Assembly: GCF_003946675.1 (NCBI RefSeq)
Contig: NZ_RHOT01000020.1
Span: forward strand, 1-43,461
Source: Lapidilactobacillus gannanensis
Lineage (GTDB): Bacteria > Bacillota > Bacilli > Lactobacillales > Lactobacillaceae
DNA: 43,461 nucleotides
Reading direction: 5' to 3'
Shown here: positions 27,601 to 35,198 of the stretch, in pieces
How the letters are laid out: the number at the start of each line of letters is the position of its first letter
How positions within the stretch are numbered: the first letter of the stretch is position 1
Notes under the pieces: generated by a model
Databases searched by the model: none
Seen by the model: the letters and a program-made list of their open reading frames with translations, nothing else
What the model was told of the DNA's origin: nothing
Made by a program: the position numbers and the translations under genes

Positions 27601-29797
27601 CGGAATTCCATGCGTCCCGAAAAGCCTGATTAATCTGATGCAGTAACGTCAAGATACGATTAAACGCATCAAAATATGACTGAATTAATCGAGTACCTCG
27701 ACCGTCATCATTCCAAGCCTTCCTAAATGCCCTAGCAATATCACCAACGATATTCAAGACATCAGCAAGTAACACAAGTAAATTCTCGATAAACTTCTGT
27801 CCGGTACCATTGTCCCAGACTTCGAGGAATGATTTGCCAATGTCTTTGACTAGGCTATTAACTTCGGACAAAGCATACTTAAACGCCGCGATTACCTTTT
27901 TACCAGTCGTATCCCAACCAGCTTTGATAGGGTCCCATAAATCTTTTGCAAGGTTTTTGAGCCATATAGGTGTTTGATAATTAGCAGTAGCACCACCAAA
28001 ATCAAGGCCAGTTGGAGCATCGAGGCTTGGAGTTGAACCTGATGTATCTGGCGTTGAAGACGTGCTCGAGTCATTGTTTTTTTGCAGCGTGTTGATCTCA
28101 TCAAACCCGGCCAATGACTGTTGCAATTCCTTAGCCTTATCGGTCGCATCTTTAGCGTTATCTGCCAACTTTTTAGCGCCGCTAGCAGTTTTTGATACAC
28201 CACTGCCATCAGCAGACTGATTGAGTGCTTGGATACTGCTCTGTAAACCAGCAGCACCTTGCTTAGCTTTGCTAAACGTTGTCCCAAACAGCATGCTGAT
28301 AAAGCTAGCTAAATGGCCGGTAACTTTAGCAAGACCGTTCATTAGTGTATTTAACGCTGGCATGATTGCGGTATAGATCGGATAAAAAGCAGTAGCTAGA
28401 TTAACCTTGATCTGATTAAGAGAGTTGGCAAACTGTCGATTCACCATCAAAGAGTTGCCTAAGCTACCCATTAAATTCTGTAAGCCCGAACCTAAAATGC
28501 CAAAAATTAACACAGAACTCCACATCATCTTAAGAGTCCGATTGATACCAGATAGTCTGGACGTAATACCAGAAGAATCATTCTTAATTGACGACGAACC
28601 AGACTTAAATTTATTTCGGAAATTGGCGAAGTTATCGCCCATTCTTCTAAATAAGCTTGGCCTTTTGCTAGTGCCGGTATTTTTACCTGAATTTCCAACA
28701 TTAGCCATATTTGATCTGGCCTGACGACTAGCAGCAACTTGGTCCTTAAGTTCAGTATTAACACCTGACAATGCTTTCTTTAGGCTTTTAGAACGGTCCT
28801 CAGCGTTAGCGTAAGTACTGGCTAAAGAATCGTTCTCAGATATCAATTTATTCATCGATGTCCGGAGCTTGTCAATTTCAGCTTTAGTTTTTAAAGATGT
28901 GTCATTATCACTCGTCTTAAATCCTTTAGCAAAACTGCCAATCGAGCTCTTTTGCTGTTCGTAAGTATTCCCAAGCGACTTAATGCGATTTCTCAGTGTG
29001 TCTATTTGGGCTTCATTGCGTGTCATTTGAGCTGATATTTTCTTCAATTCATCTGGAACAGCACCAAACTCGTCACGCATATTTGCTGCTAATTGTTTGG
29101 CGGTATTCTGATATCGATGCATTTGTGCCTGAGCACTAGCAATTTGACTGTCAAATTTATAACTCTCAGAAGTACTAAGGTTGGGTATCGAATTCTTCTT
29201 AGAAATAATAGACTGAATTTTCAGTTGCGCAGCCTTTGCTTGTTCCATTTTAGAATTGATATCTTGAACCATTTTAGTAATTTCAGAATTGGCCGCGACT
29301 CTTTGCCTTTCAATGCTTTTTCGTAAACTATCGTCTTGTTGAATACCAGACTCCGAAAGCTTAGGTACTTTTGTATTAGTCTTAATGGTTGCTTTAACAG
29401 GTTTTTGAACGCTGGCTGCTAACGATTTTTGTATTCTCTGGCCTGCTTTAGTCGCTTCCTGCACAGCAGCTCCGAAAGATTTTTCATATCCATTCTTAGC
29501 ATAATCGGCCATTTTAACTGTCTTGCCATTAAAAGAAACAAGAAAGTCATCAACTTCATCTTCAGCCTTATCGGTTGCTTCCTTAGTTTTCTTTTTAAGA
29601 TCTTCTGCTCCCTTACTAGCATCAAATGCCTTATTTATTTTTTCGTTCATTTTACTGGCACTATTTGCTGTTGTTTCGTCTATCTTAGTAGTCATTGACT
29701 TAATCATTTCGGTAGCCTTGGCAACTTGACTTGCTAAGTTACTTAAATCAATACCAAACTTTGCTTGTAAGTCACCAACATCAATATTACTTGCCAT
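24683..29797 (-). CDS. Tail tape measure protein
   Basis: A 1704-residue protein, by far the longest in the prophage and directly behind the tail chaperone genes. The N-terminal third is a coiled coil rich in Lys, Ala and Gln. Hydrophobic segments (MMWSSVLIFGILGSGLQNLM; VATGLTGAAVAVDAG) and a glycine-zipper stretch (GGGLGLFFGGPLGAAVGSQI) occur in the middle. A Trp-rich degenerate repeat follows. No lysozyme or NlpC/P60 domain is evident. From the usual 1.5 Angstrom per residue the tail would be about 250 nm long. It sets tail length and may help DNA entry. Confidence 0.93.
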   Translation of the reverse strand: MASNIDVGDLQAKFGIDLSNLASQVAKATEMIKSMTTKIDETTANSASKMNEKINKAFDASKGAEDLKKKTKEATDKAEDEVDDFLVSFNGKTVKMADYAKNGYEKSFGAAVQEATKAGQRIQKSLAASVQKPVKATIKTNTKVPKLSESGIQQDDSLRKSIERQRVAANSEITKMVQDINSKMEQAKAAQLKIQSIISKKNSIPNLSTSESYKFDSQIASAQAQMHRYQNTAKQLAANMRDEFGAVPDELKKISAQMTRNEAQIDTLRNRIKSLGNTYEQQKSSIGSFAKGFKTSDNDTSLKTKAEIDKLRTSMNKLISENDSLASTYANAEDRSKSLKKALSGVNTELKDQVAASRQARSNMANVGNSGKNTGTSKRPSLFRRMGDNFANFRNKFKSGSSSIKNDSSGITSRLSGINRTLKMMWSSVLIFGILGSGLQNLMGSLGNSLMVNRQFANSLNQIKVNLATAFYPIYTAIMPALNTLMNGLAKVTGHLASFISMLFGTTFSKAKQGAAGLQSSIQALNQSADGSGVSKTASGAKKLADNAKDATDKAKELQQSLAGFDEINTLQKNNDSSTSSTPDTSGSTPSLDAPTGLDFGGATANYQTPIWLKNLAKDLWDPIKAGWDTTGKKVIAAFKYALSEVNSLVKDIGKSFLEVWDNGTGQKFIENLLVLLADVLNIVGDIARAFRKAWNDDGRGTRLIQSYFDAFNRILTLLHQINQAFRDAWNSGVGVSINEHILNIITNIFKTVGALAGKFSEAWQHASLGERIFKTILGFIDDALKTIDKMSGATVKWAEKLDFTPLLKSIDTMLKGLRAYTKDIWDGLDWGYEHVLLPLAKFTITDLIPNFLKVMGAYWKLLDSIIQAAKPAFKWAWDSFLAPIAKWTGGVIIDVLKKLADALTAISNWVDNHHTAVEAMAKVLIAMFAFKVAMSGLDKGVGLLGKVADKAVIIGGKQNVLKNLFESITGIDKLKEAATSLQNIWKIASANWKESKMFQAFGSMNSSGMFDSLRTAKNGTGAQLGGGLTKAGKVATGLTGAAVAVDAGMDIYSAITTKNPTKKFESYGSGIGKAIGGGLGLFFGGPLGAAVGSQIGGTIGTWGGDAAKGFSDGWSAVGKGKKPDDWLGELGWNSRIMSNKVVAWWDDMKKNSDTKRAEQQKDADRQNAAFIKGWNSFWGDVGDKVQKTWDDTKKTTSTWGTNFNKWRSNFGRDFKKGWDETWEKVGSKLKKTWDDAKTNTETTWSNIKTGIGTAGSNIKTNMETWSGQAKDKVIGAWKTMKTKGDPYFKGIKDTAKSAFDTVGGWASGLGEKIGGGLSRGFEAVKRGAASIANGIIGPVGTAVNGVISGINWVLGKVGAGSHALGKWHVPKFAQGGYHKGGLALVNDAPGQNYREMFKLPNGRRGMFPAQRNMLVDLPAGTQVLDGNRTAQIPHYASGIFGSDFMKGFNLDFGNIFSGVSSSISSAIDDVKDFTKGIWKYVTHPIDLISQGIGKFFTLPAGLAGSISGGAMDLIKNGSVDWIRDFIKSNAPKKKKKSKKSSGKSGGLFDFDFDFENLFGFADGGFLNKEGLYKMGEGNLSEMVVPLTKPARAVELMKQGLKVMNLSGMELAAPDMATNNLADSIGTSFNGGSQSGVGSMTSTADMQSIIVAAILEAMAELKRTSGSDDNQTVNMNVDGDRLAEIVIKVLNKRFQKLGINPLNI

Positions 29798-29828
29798 TTA
29801 TCCACCTCCTTTTACATAAAATGTAAAA

Positions 29829-30179
29829 CTATTTTTGAGACTCTTTTGCAAGTCTTGCCTGCTTAATTCGATTTGCGGCCATAATTAGATTGGCCTGATC
29901 AACTTGCCATTGCTGCTGTGGTTTCGGTTTTGCCTCGGTAAACAACCCTTTCAAAAATGGGTAGGTTTCCTGGATTGACGGCATCTTGGACGGGTCATTA
30001 AATGCAAAGGCTATTAGTTCAGCCTGTTTATGATCCATGACGCCTTTTTCGCGCAGCTTATCCATGTCTCGCTTACGATAAGCATGCATTTGGTCGAGTA
30101 TTTCGCTGAGAGTCATCGTTTCAAACTCATCAGCACGAATACCAGACTCAATAGCTGGACCCCGAATTTCATTGATCAC
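29829..30179 (-). CDS. Tail assembly chaperone, frameshift extension (GT-like)
   Basis: A 116-codon open segment starting formally at a GTG without a Shine-Dalgarno. The same frame stays open upstream across the end of the preceding gene (TRLETVTDVINEIRGPAIES reads as protein), back to a run of seven A. It is therefore best seen as the -1 frameshift extension of the chaperone upstream, like the T part of lambda gpG-GT. It lies between that gene and the tape measure gene, as expected. The C-terminus is basic and helical (NLIMAANRIKQARLAKESQK). Confidence 0.82.
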   Translation of the reverse strand: MINEIRGPAIESGIRADEFETMTLSEILDQMHAYRKRDMDKLREKGVMDHKQAELIAFAFNDPSKMPSIQETYPFLKGLFTEAKPKPQQQWQVDQANLIMAANRIKQARLAKESQK

Positions 30180-30193
30180 ATCTGTGACAGTTT

Positions 30194-30598
30194 CTAGTCG
30201 AGTGGGCTGGTTTCTTCCGGAGCGTCCAGTGGAATTAATTTCTTCCCAGATTCCTCTTTCCCCGATTTTTCCTTGTCTTTTTTTCCCAAATAACCACCAT
30301 CTTCAAGTAAGTCGTTAATTGTTTCCATCAATTCCATTGTGGTGTGGCCTTGGTCGATGAACTTGCCAAACGCTTCAACAATGTCATCATCTGAGACACC
30401 ATGTTCTTGATTAGCTCCTTGTAAAACAATTAATAACTTGTTTGCAGGAGGCAATTTTGTGCCGCCGTCTGATGATAAAAATAAGCCTACAATTGACTCA
30501 TTTAGACGACGTTCGATTTGGATAATCGCATTACCATCCAATCGTAGACCCAATGTTAAACCGCCGAACGTTACTTTCTTAGTTGCTTTTGTTGTCAT
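30194..30598 (-). CDS. Tail assembly chaperone (G-like)
   Basis: A 134-residue protein from the ATG at 30598, nine bases after GAGG. It carries MTTKATKKVTFGGLTLGLRL, then AIIQIERRLNESIVGLFL, LIVLQGANQEHGVSDDDIVE and a Lys-rich C-terminus (LGKKDKEKSGKEESGKK). The position between tail tube and tape measure is that of tail assembly chaperones, which coat the tape measure protein before tube polymerisation. A run of seven A near its end allows -1 frameshifting into the next frame. Confidence 0.83.
   Translation of the reverse strand: MTTKATKKVTFGGLTLGLRLDGNAIIQIERRLNESIVGLFLSSDGGTKLPPANKLLIVLQGANQEHGVSDDDIVEAFGKFIDQGHTTMELMETINDLLEDGGYLGKKDKEKSGKEESGKKLIPLDAPEETSPLD
30278..30284 (-). promoter_or_regulatory. 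Candidate -1 ribosomal frameshift site A-AAA-AAA
   Basis: On the minus strand codons GGA AAA AAA GAC give the slippery heptamer A-AAA-AAA. After a -1 slip the frame is open without a stop through to 29829, joining the G-like and GT-like reading frames. Lambda and most long-tailed phages make the two chaperone forms this way. Confidence 0.75.
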
Positions 30599-30637
30599 AA
30601 TATAAAACCTCTTTCCAAATATTTTTAGGTACAAAAA

Positions 30638-30668
30638 CAAGCCACCCTTCGACAGGCGACTTGCTGAA
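30638..30668 (-). terminator. Attenuating hairpin between tail tube and chaperone genes
   Basis: On the minus strand CAAGTCGCC and GGTGGCTTG pair (with G-U) around an 8-base loop and are followed by TTTTTGTACC. It probably lets only part of the transcription continue, matching the high demand for tail tube protein. Confidence 0.75.
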
Positions 30669-30676
30669 TAAATCTA

Positions 30677-31135
30677 TTATGCTTTTGCTGGAACATCCAC
30701 AAAATCAGGTCCGTCAGAAACAACGATTGTCACTGTAAAAGTGATTGGTTCATTAATTCCAGCTTGCCCAATTTTAATAGAGGCTTGTCCCGTAAAAGTA
30801 CAAGTCATTCCATCTGGGTAAGTTACAATCCAGTCGTAGATTTTGCCATTGTCGGAAATACCATTAGCGGCCTTGAAATTCGCACCTTTGTAAACACACG
30901 CAAAGGCTAAACTAGATGAGTCTTGCAGACCATTAATTGCCTTTTTCTTCTTGTCAGTTAAGACTGTCACGTCGACCTTTTCAGGTGATTGGCCGATTTC
31001 TGGAATTGTCTTAACATCCTCCAAAAGTGTGTATTCCATGGATGAATCGCCGTGCACTTTATAGCCAAGTGTCGTGCCTGTAGCAAGCAGTCCTTGGCTA
31101 GCATCGGCCGCAAACCGTTGTAAATCTAAATTCAT
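30677..31135 (-). CDS. Major tail tube protein with Prp-type leader
   Basis: A 152-residue tail tube protein (TTLGYKVHGDSSMEYTLLED, KVDVTVLTDKKKKAINGLQD, a final strand PITFTVTIVVSDGPDF). Its position before the chaperone and tape measure genes supports the call. The N-terminus MNLDLQRFAAD matches the bL27-like motif LxLQxF/A cut by Prp proteases, so residues 1-8 may be removed. The same leader occurs on the scaffold protein, and this phage encodes a Prp homologue. GGGAGG precedes the ATG, and a hairpin terminator follows. Confidence 0.85.
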   Translation of the reverse strand: MNLDLQRFAADASQGLLATGTTLGYKVHGDSSMEYTLLEDVKTIPEIGQSPEKVDVTVLTDKKKKAINGLQDSSSLAFACVYKGANFKAANGISDNGKIYDWIVTYPDGMTCTFTGQASIKIGQAGINEPITFTVTIVVSDGPDFVDVPAKA

Positions 31136-31141
31136 ATATAA

Positions 31142-31504
31142 TTACCTCCCGTATACGCGCCGTGTATCGTTATCAATCACGGCGTTAAATTGACAGACAA
31201 CGCGGCTCAATCCTGCTGTGTTCGCATCATTGGCGACACAAGAAAAGCCGAGCTCTGCAAACGCAGCACTCAGCTTATTTGTGATGGTTGTTAGGCTACC
31301 GTTGTCTGTATATAATTCAATTGTCACTGACCAGGACGTCTGTGATTCATGGTGATCAGCGTTAATAAAGACCGGTTGATGAGATGTCCTGTAAATCGCC
31401 ATGGGATATTGCGACCAGACGGCCGGATAAGATGGCGACTTAAGTTTTAACTCATCAACCGAGTTCAGGATATTCATGATTACGGGCTTAAGATTAAATA
31501 TCAT
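31142..31504 (-). CDS. Tail terminator-type minor structural protein
   Basis: A 120-residue protein (MIFNLKPVIMNILNSVDELK, then SWSVTIELYTDNGSLTTITN, then LSRVVCQFNAVIDNDTRRVY). Size and position, after the gp10-like gene and directly before the tail tube gene, match tail terminator / minor capsid 3 proteins that cap the tail tube and receive the head. The start follows the preceding stop directly (TAA-ATG) with AAGGGG upstream. Confidence 0.75.
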   Translation of the reverse strand: MIFNLKPVIMNILNSVDELKLKSPSYPAVWSQYPMAIYRTSHQPVFINADHHESQTSWSVTIELYTDNGSLTTITNKLSAAFAELGFSCVANDANTAGLSRVVCQFNAVIDNDTRRVYGR

Positions 31505-32047
31505 TTAGTCCAACCCCTTCTGGATATCATTTTGGAAATGCTGCTTAATGATGTCCAGCAATTCATTTTCGGCCGTAACACGCAATGCAGGTGTAAGAAA
31601 TTGCCTAGCAGGTTGGCCAGAACTAACATAAAAGCTCTTCCCTTTTATGACTACTTTTCGCATACCATATATTTCAGTTAAGTCTAAATCAACATCCCCA
31701 ACGTAAATAAACCAAGGTAACTGGTGATACGTTGGAACAAAGCCGCTGGGAATATCTTTCGATGATTCCTGGCCATGAATGCCTGTTCCCAATTCGCGAT
31801 AAGTTGCTATTGGGTTTTTGGAAAAGACCATTCCAGTAACCCTTCCATCAGAATACTGTGGATCTGCAACTTCAAGACTTTGTTGAAGGTCATTACCGTG
31901 TCTCATGTTCGATCTCAAGTTATCAACTGCGCGAGTTTTAACCAATTCAGACGTTTCATTAGTAGCCTTCATCATTGCTTCAACAACCAAGTCAGGCAGC
32001 TTAGCAAGGTTACCAAGTACCTGACTAGCGTCGATTTCGACTTCCAT
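31505..32047 (-). CDS. HK97 gp10-like head-tail completion protein
   Basis: A 180-residue protein. The opening MEVEIDASQVLGNLAKLPDL with amphipathic helices (VEAMMKATNETSELVKTRAV) and the middle FSKNPIATYRELGTGIHG, followed by GQPARQFLTPALRVTAENEL, is the usual HK97 gp10 / minor capsid 2 pattern. It helps complete the neck. The start overlaps the preceding stop as TAATG. Confidence 0.85.
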   Translation of the reverse strand: MEVEIDASQVLGNLAKLPDLVVEAMMKATNETSELVKTRAVDNLRSNMRHGNDLQQSLEVADPQYSDGRVTGMVFSKNPIATYRELGTGIHGQESSKDIPSGFVPTYHQLPWFIYVGDVDLDLTEIYGMRKVVIKGKSFYVSSGQPARQFLTPALRVTAENELLDIIKQHFQNDIQKGLD

Positions 32048-32388
32048 TAGGCATCATCCCTTTCTATCATCACTATGAGGTGATCTGACCAAGTCCGAAT
32101 TGCATTGATCTTGTAATCGGGCTTTTTTGCGTCCTTATCTACATCGACGCAAATTCCAGAGGTCTCGTCTTTACCTTCTTTAATCTCATTGCCAACATAA
32201 AGGCAAGTTTTGATGTATGCCAGTCGTTGACCATAAGTCTGAGCGTTAACCTGACCGCCAGCTGGTTGGATAACCATCTGCAGTTCAATGGGTTCACCGT
32301 AGCCAGTGATGACATTTCCTTCTTCATCCGTACCATTTAACCGCCGCCGCAAATAAACAGTCCGCAATTGTCTTGGATTTAATCTCAA
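32047..32388 (-). CDS. Head closure / minor capsid 1-type protein
   Basis: A 113-residue protein (RLNPRQLRTVYLRRRLNGTD, YGEPIELQMVIQPAGGQVNA, YGQRLAYIKTCLYVGNEI, then HLIVMIERDDA). Its length, mostly beta character and place between the connector and gp10-like genes fit head-closure proteins of the minor capsid 1 family, which plug the portal after packaging. Start TTG shortly after AGGTGG. Confidence 0.75.
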   Translation of the reverse strand: MRLNPRQLRTVYLRRRLNGTDEEGNVITGYGEPIELQMVIQPAGGQVNAQTYGQRLAYIKTCLYVGNEIKEGKDETSGICVDVDKDAKKPDYKINAIRTWSDHLIVMIERDDA

Positions 32389-32396
32389 ACAACCAC

Positions 32397-32741
32397 CTAC
32401 AATCTAGCAAAACGACCCAGACGATAACGGCCTAGACTATTGCGGATAGCTAAGGGGATACCTACCTCAAAACTGCGAGTAACGCTGCCTTCGGTCCGCT
32501 GAGTCTCACCTTCGTTCGATTGCTGATTAAAGTAGACAGTCGCGAGCTTTTTAGCGTAAACAAATAGGCCAGTTACCATTTCAGTTCGATTCGTGTAATC
32601 AAGCACCGCTTGAATTGCATCATCGAAATAGTAATCGAGCGATTTATCATCTTCTTTAACGCCCAGTTGAGTTTTTAATTGACTAAGCTGGTCACTTTTT
32701 AACTTCTTTAGCGTCTCCTGATCCAGTTTTGCCTGAGTCAT
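32397..32741 (-). CDS. Head-tail connector (adaptor) protein
   Basis: A 114-residue helical protein from the ATG at 32741, preceded by GGTGGTGA. It carries KSDQLSQLKTQLGVKEDDKS, LDYYFDDAIQAVLDYTNRTE and YAKKLATVYFNQQSNEGETQ, ending RSFEVGIPLAIRNSLGRYRL. This is the adaptor pattern of HK97 gp6 / SPP1 gp15-like proteins that sit under the portal. Its start overlaps the end of the preceding small gene by about 50 bases. Confidence 0.82.
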   Translation of the reverse strand: MTQAKLDQETLKKLKSDQLSQLKTQLGVKEDDKSLDYYFDDAIQAVLDYTNRTEMVTGLFVYAKKLATVYFNQQSNEGETQRTEGSVTRSFEVGIPLAIRNSLGRYRLGRFARL

Positions 32742-32883
32742 CTGTATCACCACCATCATCGTTCTTGTCTAAACATTCAAACAGTGATTCTTTAAAGTAA
32801 TCCTGCTTAATTGTCAGGGTTGCCCCTGGTTTATAGACGCTGCCACCATACTTTAATGGCATTGATTTAACCTTGACCTTCAT
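32692..32883 (-). CDS. Small acidic-tailed phage protein
   Basis: A 63-residue protein: a compact N-terminal half (MKVKVKSMPLKYGGSVYKPG, then LTIKQDYFKESLFECLDK) and an Asp/Gly/Lys-rich tail (NDDGGDTDDSGKTGSGD). The first half looks like a small SH3-like or head-fibre-type domain. Its start overlaps the major capsid stop as TAATG and its end overlaps the adaptor gene. Small genes of this type are common directly behind the capsid gene; the role is unknown. Confidence 0.7.
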   Translation of the reverse strand: MKVKVKSMPLKYGGSVYKPGATLTIKQDYFKESLFECLDKNDDGGDTDDSGKTGSGDAKEVKK

Positions 32884-33914
32884 TATTTAGCCACCCCCGC
32901 AATAGGTTGCGCCAAGAATACTTCATCAGCTGCAGCAAAAGATGGTAATGCAACTGCAGAAGCTTTCTCAAAGGTTGCAACAGGGTCATGTGTTTCAGTG
33001 AAAACAGTATTGAAAATATTACCAACCTTGGATACTTTAACACCGTCCATGTTTTCTGCCTCGTCGGGATTTGGCCCAAACAGCTTATTACCCTGTAAAT
33101 CATCGTTAAACAAAGTGATGCGATCTTCTGGATAATAGCGATGCGAAGCGTATTTACCGTTTGGCAGTTGGATATTGTACTTAGCATCATAGGTCCGAAT
33201 TACTGGTAACCCAGCTGATTGCATAAATTCGTCCAATGCTGCTTGTGTTACTAGACGGCCGGAATCCTTACCCCAAATTGCAGCAATCACTTTAGGGTTC
33301 TGTGTGAATAAACGATAGATCTTCTTTGAAGTTAATGCACGAGTTGGCGTAATGTCCAAAGCATCACACCAATTCTCTAGATCCTTAATTGGGTCGGCAC
33401 CGTCCTTATCCCAAGCAGTATCGGTCAGAGCTTGCTGATGCTTTTCTGGAATCTGATAATCAATGACGGCTGTGGTATCACTATCATCATCCCGTAAATG
33501 AATCTTACCAGTACTGAACATTTCCATGGTTTGCTGCTCAATACGGCCTAAAATACCTTGATTGAGCACATCGAAATCATTAAATACTTTATCTTTAAGA
33601 TAAGCTGCTTCTTGCGGTGTCCGTGGATTTCGCATAGCAATGATATCTTCTTCATCAATTTTGTATTTACGCTTAATCAAAGCAAGCTCCAAAGCCGTCT
33701 TGGATGCTGTCCGACTGCCAATTTCAGCTTCACTGTTAAATGCAGCAACTGATGCAAGAATTGGAATCTTTGAACCCCGGCTTAATTGTTCAACCTTAAG
33801 GGTTTCAACACGTTTTGCTGGAAATAATGAGTCTCCTAAGAAAGGCTTATATTGTCGGTTTGCTGAGTAATCAATCAAATCGGCCTGTGTAAATAAATCA
33901 TAAATTGTTGGCAT
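32883..33914 (-). CDS. Major capsid protein (lambda gpE family)
   Basis: A 343-residue HK97-fold capsid protein of the phage capsid E family. Features are MPTIYDLFTQADLIDYSANR, the LGDSLFPAKRVETLKVEQLS arm, the ALELALIKRKYKIDEEDIIA spine helix, NGKYASHRYYPEDRITLFND and FNTVFTETHDPVATFEKASA near the end. It has no N-terminal LDLQRF motif, unlike the scaffold. A strong AAAGGAGG precedes the ATG. Confidence 0.93.
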   Translation of the reverse strand: MPTIYDLFTQADLIDYSANRQYKPFLGDSLFPAKRVETLKVEQLSRGSKIPILASVAAFNSEAEIGSRTASKTALELALIKRKYKIDEEDIIAMRNPRTPQEAAYLKDKVFNDFDVLNQGILGRIEQQTMEMFSTGKIHLRDDDSDTTAVIDYQIPEKHQQALTDTAWDKDGADPIKDLENWCDALDITPTRALTSKKIYRLFTQNPKVIAAIWGKDSGRLVTQAALDEFMQSAGLPVIRTYDAKYNIQLPNGKYASHRYYPEDRITLFNDDLQGNKLFGPNPDEAENMDGVKVSKVGNIFNTVFTETHDPVATFEKASAVALPSFAAADEVFLAQPIAGVAK

Positions 33915-33933
33915 TTAGTTTTCCTCCTTTAAT

Positions 33934-34272
33934 TTAGGCTTCAGTTGGTGCTTCATCACGCCATTTAATACCTGCCAGTGCAGTTTTAGCTTCTGCAGTC
34001 GGTGCAGCTGCCAAACGTTGCGGTAAAACATAGCCTTCGACCATGACTGCGACTGGGACAGCGCCATTAGTGACATCAGCAGTGCTCAAAGTAATACCTT
34101 TTGCCTTGGCATCGTTTGATGGGAAGATAGAGCCAATTGGCAGAATCTTGCGTCCACCTTCTTCAACAACACCATTGGAATTGGCATCTGCGTACTCGGT
34201 GAAACTTTGATATCGGCCACTGGCCAGAAAATTGATTTGTGATACGTTTTGTGTCTTGTCTACATAAACCAT
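33934..34272 (-). CDS. Head decoration protein (gpD-like)
   Basis: A 112-residue protein (MVYVDKTQNVSQINFLASGR, GGRKILPIGSIFPSNDAKAK, TLSTADVTNGAVPVAVMVEG, YVLPQRLAAAP). The gly/pro-rich beta pattern and its place between scaffold and a gpE-type capsid fit head decoration proteins that bind the three-fold axes of the capsid. AGGAGG precedes the ATG. The specific role is inferred from context. Confidence 0.8.
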   Translation of the reverse strand: MVYVDKTQNVSQINFLASGRYQSFTEYADANSNGVVEEGGRKILPIGSIFPSNDAKAKGITLSTADVTNGAVPVAVMVEGYVLPQRLAAAPTAEAKTALAGIKWRDEAPTEA

Positions 34273-34291
34273 AAAAAATTACCTCCTCGTA

Positions 34292-34963
34292 TTAGTTTGT
34301 TTCCCATGGATCCTTAACCGATTTTGTATCGGCATCATTGCGGCGCTTGGCTAATGTTTCGCCTGCAGTATCAATGCGGCCTGGTGCTCCGTTACCACCC
34401 GGCTTATCGGCTGAACCAGCAAGGCGAATATCGACCGCAGATTGCACGGAAGCATTGAACGTCTTGACTAATGAGCCATAAGCCACATCAACGTCTGCTT
34501 CATCCTTGCTAAGCACGCTGTCAAATAAACCGATTAACCCTGTAGGTAATTTGTCGGCACCAAGCTTGGCTAAAACATGCGAGCGATTAGCCATTGACTT
34601 AGTTTTAAGTCGTTCGGCAGCGAGTTCTTCACGAGCTTTATTCAAATCAAACTGGGCTTTTTCGGCGTCGTTCATTTTGTCGTAATCTTTTTGCTGTTGT
34701 TGGCTTTGTTTGGATTTTTCGACTGCTTCAGTGACGTGTTTGTTGATAACAGCATCTAATTCGGCCTGCGACGCAAAGGTGATCTGACCTGCAGGCGGCG
34801 TTACTGGTTTTCCATCATCCCCAACGCCACCATTAGGGTCACCACCAGCACCGTTGTCGCCTTGCCCTTGACTGCCATTGCCCTGGTCACCAGCGCCAGC
34901 ACCATCTGATCCGCTGTCATCCGCGAAACGCTGCAAATCCAGTAATAAGTTGTATTTCTTCAT
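34292..34963 (-). CDS. Scaffold protein (DUF4355-like) with Prp-type leader
   Basis: A 223-residue protein. A Gly/Asp-rich N-terminal stretch (about 15-55) precedes QITFASQAELDAVINKHVTE and a long coiled coil (about 85-140, DYDKMNDAEKAQFDLNKARE), the DUF4355 scaffold layout. The N-terminus MKKYNLLLDLQRFADD carries the bL27-like cleavage motif LxLQxF/A, which would remove 13 residues. The same kind of cut is known for the phage 80alpha scaffold by Prp. AGGAGG precedes the ATG. Confidence 0.87.
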   Translation of the reverse strand: MKKYNLLLDLQRFADDSGSDGAGAGDQGNGSQGQGDNGAGGDPNGGVGDDGKPVTPPAGQITFASQAELDAVINKHVTEAVEKSKQSQQQQKDYDKMNDAEKAQFDLNKAREELAAERLKTKSMANRSHVLAKLGADKLPTGLIGLFDSVLSKDEADVDVAYGSLVKTFNASVQSAVDIRLAGSADKPGGNGAPGRIDTAGETLAKRRNDADTKSVKDPWETN

Positions 34964-34994
34964 GCTTAACCTCCTATGAATTTTTAGGTATAAA

Positions 34995-35030
34995 AAATAA
35001 GCAGTTTAAATTGTCATACTTAGGACAATA
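34995..35030 (-). terminator. Weak hairpin plus T-rich element before the scaffold gene
   Basis: On the minus strand ATTGTC and GACAAT pair around an 8-base loop, followed after a short spacer by TTATTTTTTATACCTAAAAA and the scaffold Shine-Dalgarno. The end of this segment matches elements at 30620, 35525 and 41500. Confidence 0.4.
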
Positions 35031-35036
35031 AGACTT

Positions 35037-35186
35037 TTAAAAAGCATATAACCAAAACCACATCACTAAACAGATCGTTGCTAAGATGATGGAACCAAAT
35101 TTACCAACATTATCAACATTCTGATCTGTAATACTACATCCAAAATACAAATAGCTGACAAAGAGCAATATCTTAACCCATACCAC
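35037..35186 (-). CDS. Small two-helix membrane protein
   Basis: A 49-residue protein starting with a GTG eight bases after a perfect AGGAGG. It has two hydrophobic helices (WVKILLFVSYLYFGCSI and GSIILATICLVMWFWLYAF) joined by a short polar loop (TDQNVDNVGKF). I recognise no family. It lies between the scaffold and the metallopeptidase gene, in a slot that seems to hold accessory cargo. It could be a superinfection-exclusion, lysis-related or immunity-type membrane protein; none of these can be chosen from sequence. Confidence 0.7.
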   Translation of the reverse strand: MVWVKILLFVSYLYFGCSITDQNVDNVGKFGSIILATICLVMWFWLYAF

Positions 35187-35198
35187 GAATGCTACCTC

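Noticed and set aside
26010..29729. Several frames of 60-136 codons on the opposite strand of the tape measure gene
   Set aside because: They mirror the biased codon use of the long minus-strand gene and lack Shine-Dalgarno sequences.
30677..34963. LDLQRFA leaders read as secretion or membrane signals
   Set aside because: They are too short, contain charged residues and lack a hydrophobic core; the bL27/Prp motif explains them better.
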